From an uncultured Lachnospiraceae bacterium (GTDB lineage: Bacteria > Bacillota > Clostridia > Lachnospirales > Lachnospiraceae): a stretch of DNA of 5,613 nt. Made by a program: the position numbers and the translations under genes. Of this stretch, positions 3,896 through 5,613 are shown in pieces. Where the stretch lies: positions 1 to 5,613 of the forward strand of contig CACXFW010000034.1 in the NCBI GenBank assembly GCA_902767065.1. Direction: 5' to 3'. Below the pieces are notes generated by a model. That model was given only the letters and a program-made list of their open reading frames with translations. It was not told the origin of the DNA and ran no database searches. The first letter of the stretch is position 1. The number at the start of each line of letters is the position of its first letter.

Positions 3896-5613
3896 ATGAA
3901 CAGAGAGCAAGCAAGAGAACGCGCCCGCGCGCTCGTCTCGAAGATGACAATCGCCGAGAAAATGAGCCAGCTGCGCTATGATTCCCCTGAGATCGCAAGG
4001 CTTGGCATCCCTGCATACAACTGGTGGAATGAAGGCCTTCACGGCGTCGCGAGAGCGGGAGCCGCGACCAGCTTTCCCCAGGCCATCGGTATGGCGGCAA
4101 CCTTTGACGAAGAGCTTCTGGGGAAGATCGGCAACGTGATCGCGACGGAGGGGCGTGCCAAGTACAATGCCTACAGTGCCTTCGGCGACCGGGATATCTA
4201 CAAGGGGCTGACCTTCTGGTCCCCGAACGTCAATATCTTCCGGGATCCGAGATGGGGAAGGGGCCAGGAGACCTATGGCGAGGATCCCTACCTGACCGGA
4301 ACGCTTGGAGTTTCTTTTGTAAAGGGGCTTCAGGGGGACGGAGAATACAGAAAGGCAGCAGCCTGCGCAAAGCATTTCGCGGTTCATTCCGGCCCGGAAG
4401 CGATCCGCCACAGCTTTGACGCAAAGGCGGATGCAAAGGATATGGCAGAAACCTATCTGCCCGCGTTCCGCCGCCTGGTGGAAGAGGCGGATGTAGAGGC
4501 TGTCATGGGCTGCTACAACCGCGTGAACGGAGAACCCGCATGCGGGAGCCACACGCTGCTTGCAAAACTCCTGCGCGGAACCTGGAATTTCCAGGGGCAT
4601 GTGGTTTCGGACTGCTGGGCAATCCGGGACTTCCATGAGAACCACCATGTGACCAAAGACGCGCAGCACAGTGCGGCCCTTGCCATCAATGAGGGCTGTG
4701 ACCTGAACTGCGGGGATACCTACCAGGTACTTCCGGATGCTTATGAGAAGGGCCTGATCTCCGAGGAAAGGATCACGGAAGCGGCTGAGCGGCTGTTTAC
4801 GACCAGATTCCTCCTGGGCCTGTTCGATGAGACGGAATACGATGAGATTCCCTACAGCGTGGTGGAGTGCCAGGAGCATCTTGACCTGGCGCAGCGCTGC
4901 GCAGAAGAGTCTGTTGTCCTTTTGAAAAATGACGGCGTGCTGCCTCTGGATACCGGTGCCATCAGAACGCTTGGCGTAGTCGGCCCGAATGCGGATTCAA
5001 GGGCGGCACTGATCGGAAACTACCACGGGACCAGCAGCGAGTATATCACGGTTCTTGAAGGCCTGAGGCGGGTTCTTCCTCAGAGCGTCCGGATCCTGTA
5101 TTCCGAAGGCTGCGCGCTCAATGCGGACAAGGTGGAGCATCTTGCTTATGAAAATGACCGCCTGAGTGAGGCGATGATTGTGACTTCCCAGTCGGATGTC
5201 ACGATTGTTGTCGTCGGCCTGAACGAAACACTGGAGGGGGAAGAAGGGGACACCGGAAACAGTGCCGCCTCCGGCGATAAGACAGACCTGTCTCTTCCGC
5301 TGTCCCAGCAGGCGCTCCTCCATGCGGTTGCGTCTCAGGCCAGGGAAGATGGAAAGAAGACGGTTCTTTGCCTGATGGCAGGGAGCGACCTGGATCTTTC
5401 CTATGCTCAGGAGAACTTCGATGCGGTCCTGATGCTGTGGTATCCGGGAGCGAGAGGCGGACTGGCCGCTGCCAGGATTCTGGCCGGCGAGGTATCGCCG
5501 TCCGGCAAGCTGAACGTCACTTTCTATGACCCGGAGCGGCCGCTTCCGGAATTCACCGATTATTCCATGAAGGACCGGACCTATCGGTATCTCGGAGGCA
5601 AACCGCAGTATCC
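3896..5613 (+). CDS. Glycoside hydrolase family 3, beta-xylosidase/beta-glucosidase type (cut by right edge)
   Basis: The first 572 residues are visible, and the frame is still open at the edge. The enzyme would remove terminal beta-linked sugars from imported oligosaccharides with retention of configuration. The N-terminal barrel carries WWNEGLHG (43-50), DPRWGRGQETYGEDPY (117-132), KHFAVH (159-164) and VVSDCWAI (236-243), where Asp239 is the predicted nucleophile. The second domain starts at about SVVLLKNDGVLPL (339-351); LEGEEGD (446-452) probably holds the acid/base glutamate. SPSGKLNVTF (534-543) precedes the usual link to a fibronectin-III-like domain. The sequence stops where relatives continue with a PFGYGLSY-like motif; full relatives have about 700 residues or more. 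There is no signal peptide, so it is probably cytoplasmic. The start follows AGAGGTG (3883-3889). NWWNEGLHGVARAG and SDCWAI resemble the beta-xylosidase branch, but family 3 specificity is hard to read. It probably belongs to the transporter operon, 240 bp downstream. Confidence 0.93.
   Translation, partial: MNREQARERARALVSKMTIAEKMSQLRYDSPEIARLGIPAYNWWNEGLHGVARAGAATSFPQAIGMAATFDEELLGKIGNVIATEGRAKYNAYSAFGDRDIYKGLTFWSPNVNIFRDPRWGRGQETYGEDPYLTGTLGVSFVKGLQGDGEYRKAAACAKHFAVHSGPEAIRHSFDAKADAKDMAETYLPAFRRLVEEADVEAVMGCYNRVNGEPACGSHTLLAKLLRGTWNFQGHVVSDCWAIRDFHENHHVTKDAQHSAALAINEGCDLNCGDTYQVLPDAYEKGLISEERITEAAERLFTTRFLLGLFDETEYDEIPYSVVECQEHLDLAQRCAEESVVLLKNDGVLPLDTGAIRTLGVVGPNADSRAALIGNYHGTSSEYITVLEGLRRVLPQSVRILYSEGCALNADKVEHLAYENDRLSEAMIVTSQSDVTIVVVGLNETLEGEEGDTGNSAASGDKTDLSLPLSQQALLHAVASQAREDGKKTVLCLMAGSDLDLSYAQENFDAVLMLWYPGARGGLAAARILAGEVSPSGKLNVTFYDPERPLPEFTDYSMKDRTYRYLGGKPQY

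Noticed and set aside
3806..4879. 357-codon - strand open frame opposite the GH3 gene
   Set aside because: It is antisense to a gene with clear GH3 catalytic motifs, and its own translation shows no known family.

Overview
The window looks like part of a carbohydrate-uptake and degradation locus from a Gram-positive Clostridia-type bacterium, probably a Lachnospiraceae member with moderate GC. That placement is inference. It rests on the strong AAGGAGG ribosome site, a CUT1 sugar ABC transporter whose ATPase is not encoded alongside, and a glycoside hydrolase family 3 (GH3) enzyme of the kind found in gut and rumen Clostridia. All recognisable genes lie on the + strand.

Layout. Positions 1-360 are visibly A+T-rich and hold no convincing gene. 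They contain a good sigma-A-like promoter pointing left out of the window (TTGACA, 17 bp, TATCCT on the - strand) with a palindrome across its -10/start region. Nearer the first gene are two inverted repeats of the form GAAA-N6-TTTC centred 32 bp apart, and a 14-bp imperfect direct repeat just before the ribosome site. Positions 361-1650 encode an extracellular sugar-binding protein, 1903-2802 and 2816-3655 the two transporter permeases, and 3896-5613 a GH3 enzyme cut by the right edge. The 252-bp gap after the binding-protein gene carries a 9-bp hairpin with a UUCG loop and a weak U-rich tail, then an elaborate nested inverted-repeat structure. The 240-bp gap before the GH3 gene carries a tandem array of about 45-bp repeats.

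How it works together (inference from family knowledge). The binding protein captures an oligosaccharide outside the cell and the permease pair imports it, probably energised by a shared MsmX-type ATPase encoded elsewhere. The GH3 enzyme has no signal peptide and resembles the beta-xylosidase-type branch, so it would release monosaccharides in the cytoplasm. Beta-xylosides or beta-glucosides are the likeliest substrates, but the sequence does not decide between them. The hairpin after the first gene suggests that more binding protein than permease is made.

The genes are ordinary members of known families and I see no new protein system. The more unusual signals are non-coding: the repeat array, which stays open in frame for 65 codons after the second permease's stop; the structured intercistronic region; and the paired palindromes upstream. 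The binding protein also lacks a lipobox cysteine.
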